This document shows, in pieces, positions 1 through 8,011 of a DNA stretch of 64,000 nucleotides. Numbering within the stretch: the first letter of the stretch is position 1; each line of letters starts with the position of its first letter. The DNA is from Christiangramia aestuarii (GTDB taxonomy: Bacteria; Bacteroidota; Bacteroidia; Flavobacteriales; Flavobacteriaceae), in NCBI RefSeq assembly GCF_009735585.1, contig NZ_VJVW01000005.1, forward strand, positions 1-64,000, in the 5' to 3' direction. The notes under the pieces are model-generated. The model was not told where the DNA came from and did not search any database. It saw only the letters and a program-made list of their open reading frames with translations. A program made the translations under genes and the position numbers.

Positions 1-141
1 CTAATATGGGGAATAATATTTATTACAATTTTAATCCTTGGAATTATTTCAACAATTAGAGTTCAAAATAAAATTATTAGAAAGCTTTTTATTATTAACC
101 TTTCATTAATCGGTTTAAATATTATTCAAGGTTTTTTCTGA
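1..141 (+). CDS. C-terminal end of a small membrane protein (partial)
   Basis: Frame 1 is open from the window edge to a TGA at 139-141 and encodes 46 residues. They are mostly Ile, Leu and Phe: one membrane-spanning stretch (residues about 1-19), a short basic turn (RVQNK, KIIRK) and a second hydrophobic stretch. The protein starts outside the window, so family and function cannot be given. It ends 49 bases before the first palindromic element, the same gene-then-element layout as the units downstream, so it is probably the last gene of the preceding unit. Confidence 0.5.
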   Translation, partial: LIWGIIFITILILGIISTIRVQNKIIRKLFIINLSLIGLNIIQGFF

Positions 142-190
142 TACTAAAATTTAAAAAATATCTTCCAGCATGAATATAGAACTAAAAAAC

Positions 191-333
191 GCGCAACAAC
201 AACGGTTCATCGCCAATGAGCGGCAGCCTTAGAAAGAAAATAATTAACTTGACCAACAAATCAATACTAAGCCGACAAATCCGCGTCCCGCACTCCGCCA
301 ACTGGCGATAACCGAGACCGTTGCGTTGTGCAT
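191..333 (+). repeat. Palindromic intergenic element, copy 1
   Basis: Left arm starts GCGCAACAACAACGGTTC and right arm ends ACCGTTGCGTTGTGCATA; the reverse complement of the right arm matches the left arm through CAACGGT and ATCGCCA. The loop carries the conserved block TTAGAAAGAAAATAATTAAC and then AATACTAAGCCGACAAA. The right end carries an extra GTTGC before GTTGTGC compared with copy 2, as if the end had been partly duplicated. This is one of three near-identical copies. Confidence 0.85.
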
Positions 334-400
334 AATATTTTATAAGAAAAATTCTGCTTCAATTACTGATCATAATTTGAAAAATCATCTTAACTATCTA

Positions 401-1048
401 ATGTCAACAACCAAATATTCAAAATTAAAAATTATAGTAATCGTTGCTTTTCTATGTTTTTCTTGTTCTAAAAAATTTTCAACAACTGAATTAAAAAACA
501 ACTTTTCAGAAAGGCAAATAAAGGATTTAGAGTTGTTAACTGCATTTTTTAAAAATCAAATTTGCACGAATAATTCTAAAACGAATTTTAAAAAATGTTT
601 TGAAAATCTTCCACCGGCACCGGAATTTAGACAAGAGGGACACTATCCAATTTCTGACCACATCGACTTTAATGAACAGAAAATTATCTATGATAAAATC
701 TCCAAGTCAACTTTCGAAGAAATCTGGAATCTTTGTGAAAGTTATTATCCAGATTCTGGTAGAAAAACAAAAGAAATTTGTTCTGCCTATAAAGGAAACT
801 ATCAAAATTTTTTAATCGAAGTTGGGCTACAAAATGATGCAATAAAGAATTATGCTGAAAGAATTACGGGCTCTGGCGATTTTAACGGATTATTTCTTAC
901 CCAACATCATATAATTAAGAATAAAAAAGATTTTGACCTAAACGATCCCAATATTCAATTAATCATTGCAATTCAATATTTGTCAATCAACGACCAATTA
1001 AATCGGAATCCAAGACCAAAATTAGATCGAATTCCAAAATTTGAATAA
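401..1048 (+). CDS. Lipoprotein of unknown function
   Basis: The 215-residue product starts with a signal peptide (basic STTKYSKLK, then IIVIVAFLCF) and a lipobox ending FSC, so it should be a lipidated envelope protein. I chose the ATG at 401; a longer reading from a TTG at 326 would begin inside the palindromic element and put 25 polar residues before the signal peptide. The rest is charged and soluble, with several cysteines (for example in the segments NQICTN, KKCFEN, WNLCES and KEICSA) that could form disulfides. I recognise no family. It is the only gene between element copies 1 and 2, like a cassette with one gene. Confidence 0.75.
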   Translation: MSTTKYSKLKIIVIVAFLCFSCSKKFSTTELKNNFSERQIKDLELLTAFFKNQICTNNSKTNFKKCFENLPPAPEFRQEGHYPISDHIDFNEQKIIYDKISKSTFEEIWNLCESYYPDSGRKTKEICSAYKGNYQNFLIEVGLQNDAIKNYAERITGSGDFNGLFLTQHHIIKNKKDFDLNDPNIQLIIAIQYLSINDQLNRNPRPKLDRIPKFE

Positions 1049-1053
1049 AACAC

Positions 1054-1192
1054 TATGCACAACAACGGTTCATCGCCAATAAGCGGCACCGTTAGAAAGA
1101 AAATAATTAACTTGACCAACGAACCAATACTAAGCCGACAAACCCGCGTCCCTTACTCCGCCAACTGGCGATAACCGAGACCGTTGTGCATA
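1054..1192 (+). repeat. Palindromic intergenic element, copy 2 (best preserved)
   Basis: Left arm TATGCACAACAACGGTTC, then ATCGCCAATAAGCGG; right arm CCGCCAACTGGCGATAACC, then GAGACCGTTGTGCATA. The arms pair as TATGCACAAC, CGGT, ATCGCCA and GCGG, with an asymmetric bulge (TC opposite AACCGAG) and a loop of about 80 bases. It begins 5 bases after the stop codon of the upstream gene. Nearly identical to copies 1 and 3. Confidence 0.9.
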
Positions 1193-1314
1193 ATATTTTA
1201 AATGAAAATTTCTACTTCTATTGCTAGTGTCCTATTGATAATTTTCAAATACTGTAATAAAAGAGACAATAAAAAATATAGCTTCAAAGTGAAATTTAAA
1301 AGTTGAAACTAAAG

Positions 1315-1695
1315 ATGATTAAAAAGCTATTTTTATTAGGACTTCTATTTTTGAATTTGAACTCTTGTTCGGAATCAAAAAAAAGTACCTCAGATTTTAA
1401 ATTTGAAAAAGGAGAAAGTAGCTTAGAATTGAAAATTGTAAATGGAAATGATTATTTGACTTATAACAAGCCAATTAGAACAGATTTTAAATTAGAGAAT
1501 ATTGATCCAAATACTCTTTCAATTTTTGGAGCTGGAATAAAAATTCTAACAATAGAAAATGGAATAACAAAAACTGAGATAAATGTTCCAGATAATTATT
1601 TGGAATCTGACACTCTGAATATAAAATTGCGTTTTGAAATAAATGGAAAAGAAACAAAAACGGAATTCAATGTTCCGATCAAAAGAGAGCAATAA
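1315..1695 (+). CDS. Small lipoprotein of unknown function
   Basis: The product has 126 residues with a signal peptide MIKKLFLLGLLFLNLNSC and a lipobox cysteine at residue 18, giving a mature lipoprotein of about 108 residues. The ATG at 1315 is chosen over a TTG four codons earlier because it gives a standard signal peptide. The mature part alternates short hydrophobic and charged segments (LELKIVNGN, LNIKLRFEING), which suggests an all-beta, immunoglobulin-like fold; this is inference. No family is recognised. It is the only gene between element copies 2 and 3. Confidence 0.7.
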   Translation: MIKKLFLLGLLFLNLNSCSESKKSTSDFKFEKGESSLELKIVNGNDYLTYNKPIRTDFKLENIDPNTLSIFGAGIKILTIENGITKTEINVPDNYLESDTLNIKLRFEINGKETKTEFNVPIKREQ

Positions 1696-1701
1696 AATAC
1701 A

Positions 1702-1833
1702 ATGCACAACAACGGTTCATCGCCAATAAGCGGCACCGTTAGAAAGAAATAAATTAACTTGACCAACGAACCAATACTAAGCCGACAAACCCGCGTTCCC
1801 TACTCCGCCAACTGGCGATAACCGAGACCGTTG
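1702..1833 (+). repeat. Palindromic intergenic element, copy 3
   Basis: Left arm ATGCACAACAACGGTTC; right arm TGGCGATAACCGAGACCGTTG. The body is almost identical to copy 2, but after GTTG the sequence becomes AAACCAATT instead of TGCATAATATT. Similarity therefore stops at the outer end of the right arm, which marks the unit boundary. Confidence 0.9.
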
Positions 1834-1861
1834 AAACCAATTAAATTTGAAAATTCTGCCT

Positions 1862-2716
1862 ATGCAATTTAGAAAATCATTAATTCTTTTATTTACACTT
1901 TATATTTTCTATTCTTTAAATGTTTCCATGTATTCGCAAAACAGCAAAAACGAAAATATTGGAAGAACTGAGTTAAGCAATGATAAAATCAAGGTTTTAA
2001 ATTTTGGCTCTTTTCATATGGGCATTACCACCGATGCCAATTCCACAGAATTTGATGAAAGAAATAAGAAAAATATTGATTCGGTACATCAAATTGCTAA
2101 AACGCTAGCTGATTTTAAACCTACTGTAATAATCGTAGAAAGGACACCTTACTTCAATGAAGAGCTAAAAGAAAATTACCGTGCCTATCTGAAAAATCCT
2201 GACACCATATTTAGGAATCAAAGCGAAATAGAACTCATAGCTTTTGAAGTAGGAAGATTATCCGGGACAAAAAGGGTCTATGGAATAGACCATAAATTAG
2301 AATACAAATATTATATAGAAAAGGAAATCATAAATACTAATGATTCAATCACTTACAACAACTTTCTAAAGAACCCTTTTAAAAACGATCCAGAGTTAAA
2401 TGTTGAATTAGAAACCTTATCACTTCTTAATAAGCTTAAATTGATGAATAACCAAAAATTTCTGGATTTTTTGATTGTTGCAAATGCTGATATATTAACT
2501 CATGTAGGTACAGCAGGAAATTTTGAAGGAGCCGATGAAGCTGCTAAATATTATAAAAGAAATTTACGAATGTACTCCAATTTGAATCAAATTACCCTGG
2601 ATGAAGATGACCGGGTTTTCATTCTTATGGGGGCAAGTCAAACAGCGTTTTTCAGGGACTTTATGAGTAGAAGTCCTAAATATGAAATGATTAATACTTT
2701 TAAATATTTAAAGTGA
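1862..2716 (+). CDS. Secreted DUF5694-like protein (TIKI/TraB-related fold)
   Basis: The 284-residue product starts at the ATG at 1862 with a signal peptide (MQFRKSLILLFTLYIFYSL...MYSQ); a TTG five codons earlier is less likely. The mature protein has the features I associate with DUF5694 proteins of Bacteroidetes: VLNFGSFHMG near the start, PTVIIVERTPYF, RVYGIDHK in the middle and VFILMGASQTAFFRDF near the end. Such proteins resemble the TIKI/TraB/GumN superfamily, some of which are metal-dependent peptidases, but activity here is unproven. It stands alone between element copies 3 and 4. Confidence 0.7.
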   Translation: MQFRKSLILLFTLYIFYSLNVSMYSQNSKNENIGRTELSNDKIKVLNFGSFHMGITTDANSTEFDERNKKNIDSVHQIAKTLADFKPTVIIVERTPYFNEELKENYRAYLKNPDTIFRNQSEIELIAFEVGRLSGTKRVYGIDHKLEYKYYIEKEIINTNDSITYNNFLKNPFKNDPELNVELETLSLLNKLKLMNNQKFLDFLIVANADILTHVGTAGNFEGADEAAKYYKRNLRMYSNLNQITLDEDDRVFILMGASQTAFFRDFMSRSPKYEMINTFKYLK

Positions 2717-2724
2717 TTTAATTG

Positions 2725-2870
2725 TTTATAACGACGGTTCATCACCAATAGAAGGCATTCCAAGCAGGAAAAAATCAACTTGGCGAACCAAAAGATCTTA
2801 AGCTGACTCCGGAAACGTCTGGACGCCATCCTTAATTCAGCTAACAGGCGTTACCGAAACTGATGTATAC
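2725..2870 (+). repeat. Palindromic intergenic element, copy 4 (diverged)
   Basis: Left arm TATAACGACGGTTCATCACC; right arm AGGCGTTACCGAAACTGATG. The loop keeps TCAACTTGGCGAACCAAAAG and AAGCTGACTCCGG. It begins about 9 bases after the upstream stop codon. Diverged from copies 1-3 but still alignable over its whole length. Confidence 0.75.
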
Positions 2871-2886
2871 TAGAATTTCAGAGAAA

Positions 2887-3534
2887 ATGCATAAAATAAA
2901 ATTCATATTCTTCACTGTAATATTCCTATTCATATTTAGTTGTAAAGAAAATCCAAAGAAAAAATTATTGTCTGAAAATGATAAATCAGAAATAAAAACT
3001 GAATTAAATAGTGTCTTTAAAACTGATCAAAAATATAGAAGAATGCTTCAAGATACTGTAGATAAGTATGGTTGGAATTCTCCTCAAATTGAAGATTTAT
3101 GGAAAAGACAAAATAAGTTAGACTCTGTCAACCTAATAAAGGTTTTAAAGATCATTAAAAAAATAAATACATATCCTGGCGATTCTATTGTCGGATATCC
3201 AACAAGGAAAGCCGCATTTTTTGTTTTGCAGCACGCACCAAATACTATTCAAGATAAATATTTACCTATGATAATTAAAGCTGCTAAAAATGGCCAACTA
3301 GATGAAGATTTAGCAGCCATGTATCATGATCGCTATTTGATGCATCGAGGTTTACCACAAATTTATGGTAGCCAATTTCTGATTAAAACAGAAAAGGATT
3401 CAATTACAGGAAAGGAAAAAAAGATCTTCGAATTCTATAAAATTAAAGACACTTCAAAAGTTGATTCCTTACGCAGAATGGTTGGAATGATTCCCCTGGA
3501 AGACTATAAACGTATCAATAATATCCAGAATTAG
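2887..3534 (+). CDS. Lipoprotein with a DUF6624-like domain
   Basis: The product has 215 residues from the ATG at 2887 and a signal peptide with lipobox (MHKIKFIFFTVIFLFIFSC). An ATG at 2863 would lie inside the right arm of element 4, so the shorter form is preferred. The mature part has the pattern RRMLQDTVDKYGWNSPQIEDLW, QNKLDSVNLIKVLKII, FFVLQHAP and MYHDRYLMHRGLPQIYGSQF, which I associate with DUF6624 proteins common in Bacteroidetes, function unknown. It is the only gene between element copies 4 and 5. Confidence 0.7.
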   Translation: MHKIKFIFFTVIFLFIFSCKENPKKKLLSENDKSEIKTELNSVFKTDQKYRRMLQDTVDKYGWNSPQIEDLWKRQNKLDSVNLIKVLKIIKKINTYPGDSIVGYPTRKAAFFVLQHAPNTIQDKYLPMIIKAAKNGQLDEDLAAMYHDRYLMHRGLPQIYGSQFLIKTEKDSITGKEKKIFEFYKIKDTSKVDSLRRMVGMIPLEDYKRINNIQN

Positions 3535-3544
3535 AAATAACAGC

Positions 3545-3677
3545 ATTCATTAACGGTTCAGCCCCATAGGCGTAAGTCTCAGAACTAAAATTACAATCTA
3601 AGCCAACAAATCAACTCCCTAAGCGTAGGGACCACTTCCCTCACCCTCCATAACCAACTATAAAACAGGCCGTTGTT
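3545..3677 (+). repeat. Palindromic intergenic element, copy 5 (diverged)
   Basis: Left arm TTAACGGTTCAGCCCCATAG; right arm ACAGGCCGTTGTTC. The loop keeps AAGCCAACAAATC. Arm pairing is weaker than in copies 1-3. It lies directly after the DUF6624-like gene. Confidence 0.6.
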
Positions 3678-3712
3678 CTTCATAAATTCAACCAGGTAAA
3701 GACATAAAAACC

Positions 3713-3721
3713 TATCTTTAG
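3713..3721 (+). promoter_or_regulatory. Putative -7 box of the first DUF6090 gene
   Basis: TATCTTTAG, close to the Bacteroidetes -7 consensus TAnnTTTG, lies 24 bases before the ATG. The paralogue at 17845 has the same 9-mer at exactly the same distance, and the bases just before the ATG (TCTAATG) and after it are also shared. Conservation in two paralogues supports a promoter. Confidence 0.5.
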
Positions 3722-3736
3722 AAAAATGCAATTCTA

Positions 3737-4525
3737 ATGATAAAATTCTTTAGGAAAATTAGAATACAATTATTGAGTGAAAACAAATTCACAAAATATT
3801 TACTTTATGCAATAGGTGAAATCATATTAGTAGTAGTTGGAATTTTAATTGCATTACAAATTGATACCTGGAACGATCAACGCAAAACCAAAATAGCAGA
3901 AGAAAAATTTTTTAAAAATATTCTACTGGACCTGGAGAAGGACAGTGAGAAACTAAAATATTACAATCATTTTCACGCGAAAAGAATAGAATACCTCGAC
4001 ACATTATTAGTCTATGTTAGAAATCCAAAGAGGAGTATGGGCATAGAAAAATTTGGGAAATATGCCGAACCTTTATATTATTCTGTAAATCCAACTATCT
4101 ATTCAAGGACATTCGAATCGGCCAAAACAATGGGTGCCTTTAACAATTTTAAAGGTAAAGAGTTATTAAAGGATCTTTCCCAATACTATGCAGATTTTGT
4201 TTTGATCGAGAATTCATTTAGCTCAATTACCAGATTTGTGGAAAGTCAATTTGAACCTTTGATGAATACATTACCTGAAGGTTATATGACAGAAAATACA
4301 GGTGACCTGGTTATAAATGAAGAAAATGTACAAGAATTCTATGATAAAGTAGCCTCAATCAAAGATAATCGTGCAATTAATTATGATTACGAAAGAATTT
4401 TGCGAACTCCATCATTTGAAAATTATATTATTGGAGATATGGGACGAACATATAATGCATTAGGTAAGATAAAAGTAAGACAAGAATTGCTCAATAGGTT
4501 AAAGAATAGAATTGAACAAAAATAA
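3737..4525 (+). CDS. DUF6090 family membrane protein (paralogue 1)
   Basis: The 262-residue protein starts MIKFFRKIRIQLL and has one strong membrane helix at about residues 25-42 (YAIGEIILVVVGILIALQ) followed by IDTWND; this N-terminal signature identifies DUF6090, a family frequent in Flavobacteriaceae with no known function. The rest is a charged, helical domain, probably cytoplasmic or periplasmic. A second member lies at 17845-18621 with the same first residues and the same upstream leader, so the two may be copies that moved separately. It sits between element copies 5 and 6. Confidence 0.85.
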   Translation: MIKFFRKIRIQLLSENKFTKYLLYAIGEIILVVVGILIALQIDTWNDQRKTKIAEEKFFKNILLDLEKDSEKLKYYNHFHAKRIEYLDTLLVYVRNPKRSMGIEKFGKYAEPLYYSVNPTIYSRTFESAKTMGAFNNFKGKELLKDLSQYYADFVLIENSFSSITRFVESQFEPLMNTLPEGYMTENTGDLVINEENVQEFYDKVASIKDNRAINYDYERILRTPSFENYIIGDMGRTYNALGKIKVRQELLNRLKNRIEQK

Positions 4526-4528
4526 AGC

Positions 4529-4670
4529 AAGTACTACAATGATTCTTGCCAATAAGCGATACCGTTAGGTATAAAATAATTAACTTGACCAACAAACCAA
4601 TACTAAGCCAATCCAAAAATGTGAGGAAGCTGCACCCTTCTACGCCAATTGACAGTAAAAGAGATAATTG
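4529..4670 (+). repeat. Palindromic intergenic element, copy 6
   Basis: Left arm has CTTGCCAATAAGCG, right arm CGCCAATTGACAG; these still pair although both differ from copies 1-3. The loop keeps ACCGTTAGGTATAAAATAAT and TTAACTTGACCAACAAACC almost unchanged. It begins 4 bases after the DUF6090 stop codon. Confidence 0.75.
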
Positions 4671-4680
4671 ACTTTTATTT

Positions 4681-5466
4681 ATGAAAAAAAATCTACGAAA
4701 AATTATCAACAAAGCATTTTCCCTGATTGGATATAATATTATTAGGAAGAATGAATTACAAAAACTTTTTATAGATAAGAAATTTGCTAATGAACTGAAA
4801 TTTCTATTAAGCTTTCAACCTAAAAATTTAAATAAATATTTTGAAGTAAGAGAATTATCCAAATCACAACTTAGGCAAGATCTTTTTGTTTTGAATGAAT
4901 TAGAATATAAGAATAACGGATATTTCGTTGAGTTTGGAGGCTGTGACGGAATCCTCCATAGCAACACATATTTACTTGAAAAAGGTTTCAACTGGAATGG
5001 AATTATAGCAGAACCTGCTGAAATTTGGCATAATGAAATAGAATCCAATAGAAATGTTTTCATTGAAAAAAATTGTGTTTGGTCTTCTTCAAATCAAGAA
5101 ATTGAGTTTTATGAACCTGAGATTGCATCATTATCGACTATTAATGGATTTGGAGAAAATGATAAACACAGCGAACTCAGAAAAATCGGAAAAAAATATT
5201 CGGTAAAAACTATATCTTTAAATGATTTACTTAAGAAATATAATTCACCAAGAATTATAGACTATTTATCAATTGATACTGAAGGGAGTGAATTAGAGAT
5301 TTTAAAGAATTTTGATTTCGAAGAATTTAAATTTAGGATTATTACTGTAGAACATAATTACACAGATATTCGTGATTCAATTTTTGAACTTCTTACAAAA
5401 AATGGCTATAAAAGGGTAAAAGAAGATTATTCCGAATTTGACGATTGGTATGTATTGCATTCATGA
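4681..5466 (+). CDS. FkbM family SAM-dependent methyltransferase
   Basis: The 261-residue protein carries the FkbM methyltransferase pattern: a SAM-binding loop VEFGGCDG at residues 83-90 after strand YF, then NWNGIIAEP, then the diagnostic IDYLSIDTEGSE around residue 195, and VEHN further on. FkbM enzymes methylate hydroxyl groups of sugars or polyketides, usually on surface glycans or secondary metabolites; the substrate here cannot be read. The first 60 residues are basic and unlike the catalytic domain. No glycan cluster is nearby, and the gene sits alone between element copies 6 and 7, so it looks like a solitary transferred gene. Confidence 0.85.
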   Translation: MKKNLRKIINKAFSLIGYNIIRKNELQKLFIDKKFANELKFLLSFQPKNLNKYFEVRELSKSQLRQDLFVLNELEYKNNGYFVEFGGCDGILHSNTYLLEKGFNWNGIIAEPAEIWHNEIESNRNVFIEKNCVWSSSNQEIEFYEPEIASLSTINGFGENDKHSELRKIGKKYSVKTISLNDLLKKYNSPRIIDYLSIDTEGSELEILKNFDFEEFKFRIITVEHNYTDIRDSIFELLTKNGYKRVKEDYSEFDDWYVLHS

Positions 5467-5470
5467 AAAA

Positions 5471-5612
5471 GTCAACAAATTTTTATCCCAAATATTCGGC
5501 TGCCTTGAAAAGAAATTAATTAATCTAATCAAAAAATCAATACCAAGAGGACTTCCAAAGAGGGATGACTTCTCCAATCAAATTCCTGGTAATAACCGAG
5601 AGCATTGCGATA
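5471..5612 (+). repeat. Palindromic intergenic element, copy 7 (diverged)
   Basis: Right arm CTGGTAATAACCGAGAGCAT TG aligns with the right arm of copy 2 (GGCGATAACCGAGACCGTTG). The loop keeps GAAATTAATTAATC and AAATCAATACCAAG. The left arm is badly eroded. A reading frame that starts inside this copy at 5565 is not considered a gene. Confidence 0.6.
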
Positions 5613-5850
5613 CATAAAAATGAAATAAAAACTTTACATCAATACTTTAAGTATAAGGAAGACTTCCTTTATCTTAATTCATATTTTATTTTCAACAGGA
5701 AATTCTTGGTTAATTTGACTGTTATTCCCAAATTTTATTTCTGCTATATTTATATAGTCCTTGCAAAAAAATCAAGTATTGAATCTGGCACGATAGTTAA
5801 GCTTGCGATATTTATAATGCGATATCTATAAATAGAAATCAGAACAACAA

Positions 5851-6804
5851 ATGGTTTTATCCTTACTTTTAATAATTATTGGTTTTGCAGCCTTAATATA
5901 CGGAGCTAATTGGATGGTTGACGGAGCTTCCTCTTTAGCCAAAAAACATAATATTTCTGATCTAGCGATAGGATTAACTATTGTTGCCTTTGGAACTTCT
6001 GCTCCAGAACTGGTAGTAAACTCTGTAGCATCTATTGACGGATTCTCTGATATAGTCTTAGGAAATATCATAGGCAGTAATAATTTTAATCTATTCGTTA
6101 TCTTGGGAATTGCTGGTTTGGTATATCCTATAAAAGTTCAGTCTTCTACAGCATGGCGGGAAATCCCGATTTCACTAATCATTACTATATTATTGCTCCT
6201 ACTGGCTAACGACTTTTTCTTAACCACATACTCCGAGATCTCAAGGTTTGATGGTCTTATTTTATTCATCCTCTTTTTGGTTTTCTTATTGTACGTATTT
6301 AAACAAATGAAAACCGATGGTGGCGAAGTGGTGGCCTATAAGCCAAAGTCAAATTTGCAAATCTGGAAATTGATCTCGTTTGGTCTCTTAGGCCTTATTA
6401 TTGGAGGTAAATTAGTTGTTGAAAATAGCATAGCTGTTGCAACAGATTTGGGAGTCAGTCAAAAGATCATTGGTTTAACTATCATTGCTGCCGGAACTTC
6501 GCTACCAGAACTGATAACATCAATTGTAGCCGCACTTAAAAAAAACAGTGATATCGCAATTGGAAATGTAATAGGCTCCAATATTTTTAATTTTCTACTT
6601 ATTCTTTCAGTTAGTTCCTTCATCAAACCAATTAATTATAATGATATTTTCAACCTTGATTTATTCATATTAATTGGAGGAACCTTATTTCTGATTTCAG
6701 CAATGTTCACCGGGGAAAGAAAAAAACTTGATAGATGGGAAGCTGCTGTGTTGGTGATATTTTATTTGACCTATACTATTTATTTAATACTGAAGGAGAC
6801 CTAA
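5851..6804 (+). CDS. CaCA family Na+/Ca2+ (or K+-dependent) exchanger, YrbG type
   Basis: The 317-residue integral membrane protein has two homologous halves in the inverted layout of the Ca2+:cation antiporter family. The alpha-1 repeat has GLTIVAFGTSAPELVVNS (residues about 41-58) and GNIIGSN; the alpha-2 repeat has GLTIIAAGTSLPELITS (about 206-222) and GNVIGSNIFN. The acidic residues of the two PEL motifs bind cations in this family. About ten membrane helices are visible and length matches the family. It would exchange Ca2+ for Na+ across the inner membrane. The gene sits between element copies 7 and 8 and has no functional partner nearby. Confidence 0.92.
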   Translation: MVLSLLLIIIGFAALIYGANWMVDGASSLAKKHNISDLAIGLTIVAFGTSAPELVVNSVASIDGFSDIVLGNIIGSNNFNLFVILGIAGLVYPIKVQSSTAWREIPISLIITILLLLLANDFFLTTYSEISRFDGLILFILFLVFLLYVFKQMKTDGGEVVAYKPKSNLQIWKLISFGLLGLIIGGKLVVENSIAVATDLGVSQKIIGLTIIAAGTSLPELITSIVAALKKNSDIAIGNVIGSNIFNFLLILSVSSFIKPINYNDIFNLDLFILIGGTLFLISAMFTGERKKLDRWEAAVLVIFYLTYTIYLILKET

Positions 6805-6862
6805 TAAAACGCCCTCCAATAAGCGGGCAGCATTTGAAAATAATAATTAACTGAAGCTTCCT
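6805..6862 (+). repeat. Palindromic intergenic element, copy 8 (left half only)
   Basis: AACGCCCTCCAATAAGCGG, GCAGCATTTGAAAATAATAA and TTAACTGAAG match the left arm and first part of the loop; the right arm is missing. It starts right at the stop codon of the exchanger gene. Confidence 0.5.
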
Positions 6863-6878
6863 GGAAACAGGTTTTAGC

Positions 6879-7001
6879 ATGGAATTATATTTTGTGGGTT
6901 TTATAATAAAAGGATTGATAACATTAGCAATACTTTGTTTTATAACGACCTATAGCGAGTTTCGGTATATCATTAAAATGCTAACTTTCGTTCAGGACTA
7001 A
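6879..7001 (+). CDS. Possible 40-residue membrane peptide
   Basis: An ATG at 6879 opens a short frame ending at TAA 6999-7001. The peptide starts MELYFVGFIIKGLITLAILC, one plausible membrane helix, followed by a polar tail. No family is recognised. It lies where the right half of element copy 8 would be expected, so it may simply be chance or decayed sequence. Confidence 0.2.
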   Translation: MELYFVGFIIKGLITLAILCFITTYSEFRYIIKMLTFVQD

Positions 7002-7044
7002 AATTCACAAACGAGCATGGTATCTTGATGTAGAATATTTTGTT

Positions 7045-7656
7045 TTAAACAGGATCCCGAAATCGTTCATAATAATAGTAAACTTGTAATGGTGCGTAAA
7101 GCGAGTTTTCAAAACGCCAATCATACTTTAGTATTAATTCTGCTTCAGTTACTTTGATAAGATAAATATTATCATAAACAAAAATTTTAAACCTGTTGTT
7201 TTCAATTAACTCCCAATCATCAATTTCGGAATATAGCGTACAAGTACCATTATTTTTGTAATAGCTATTCTCGAAAACTACTCCATTATTAAATTGTAAA
7301 AAACTTGATCCGCAATCCTTGTGATCAAAATCCTGGTAATTAAAATATTTTATTCTTCCGTCGTTATACTCATCTATTCCTACTTTTATAATATTCCATC
7401 TACCAACAAATAAATTAGTAGGAGAACTTTCTATTGGCATATCTATATAAATATCAGAACTACCATCACCATCTAATAATCCAAAAAAAATGTTTAGCAA
7501 ACTATCATTCTTAGTTGTCTCATCATCGTCAATAACTCCGCCTGGATTACCACCAGAAAACACCGGCGATTTAGGTTCATGTGGAGCATCTGATGTGCAC
7601 GAAACCAATACTATCAAGTACAATATAGATATTGGTAATTTGAATAAATTTTTCAT
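7045..7656 (-). CDS. Lipoprotein with a lipocalin-like domain
   Basis: The 203-residue product has a signal peptide (MKNLFKLPISILYLIVLVSC) with lipobox cysteine. I chose the ATG at 7656; seven codons of upstream extension would precede the signal peptide. After an acidic linker, the second half has FVGRWNIIKVG, a GxW-type start of lipocalin-like domains of Bacteroidetes, then strand-like segments (SSFLQFNNGVVFENS, WELIENNRFKIFV, ELILKYDW). Ligand and role are unknown. It is the first gene in the array on the minus strand, although the flanking palindromic elements keep their plus orientation. Confidence 0.65.
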   Translation of the reverse strand: MKNLFKLPISILYLIVLVSCTSDAPHEPKSPVFSGGNPGGVIDDDETTKNDSLLNIFFGLLDGDGSSDIYIDMPIESSPTNLFVGRWNIIKVGIDEYNDGRIKYFNYQDFDHKDCGSSFLQFNNGVVFENSYYKNNGTCTLYSEIDDWELIENNRFKIFVYDNIYLIKVTEAELILKYDWRFENSLYAPLQVYYYYERFRDPV

Positions 7657-8011
7657 CTTAAATTCAATCTTAAGCACCTATAATAAACGTAGTTAAAAAA
7701 GAATTCCGTTATTCTAAGAGAATTTTCATTTGCTAAGTTTTATTTAAAAATACTGAATTTCCGGTATGATAATTTGAGTTCGAGAAAGAGATTTAAAAGG
7801 ATATTTTTTAAATAATCAGAAGAAGATATTTAGAATTTATTATATAATATTAATAACAATTCCTGCTCTCCACATAAGTATCTACAATTATAAAATCTAT
7901 CCTGTTAATGGGGTTAAAGTGAAAGTCTGAAACAACATTATTGAAACAGGAATCTTTTAAATCAAAAAACTTATCGAAATTTGTGTGAGTTGAAAGTATA
8001 TAGTCTAAAAG
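7657..8011. other. Intergenic stretch without recognised gene
   Basis: 355 AT-rich bases between divergent genes. It must contain the promoters of both neighbours. No copy of the palindromic element, no convincing frame and no strong hairpin were seen. Confidence 0.5.

Noticed and set aside
326-400. TTG start of the first lipoprotein at 326
   Set aside because: It lies in the right arm of element 1 and would put polar residues before a good signal peptide; the ATG at 401 is better.
5565-5831. 88-residue reading frame after the FkbM gene
   Set aside because: It starts inside element copy 7, so its first codons are the element's right arm. The product has no signal or family pattern and overlaps the leader of the exchanger gene.
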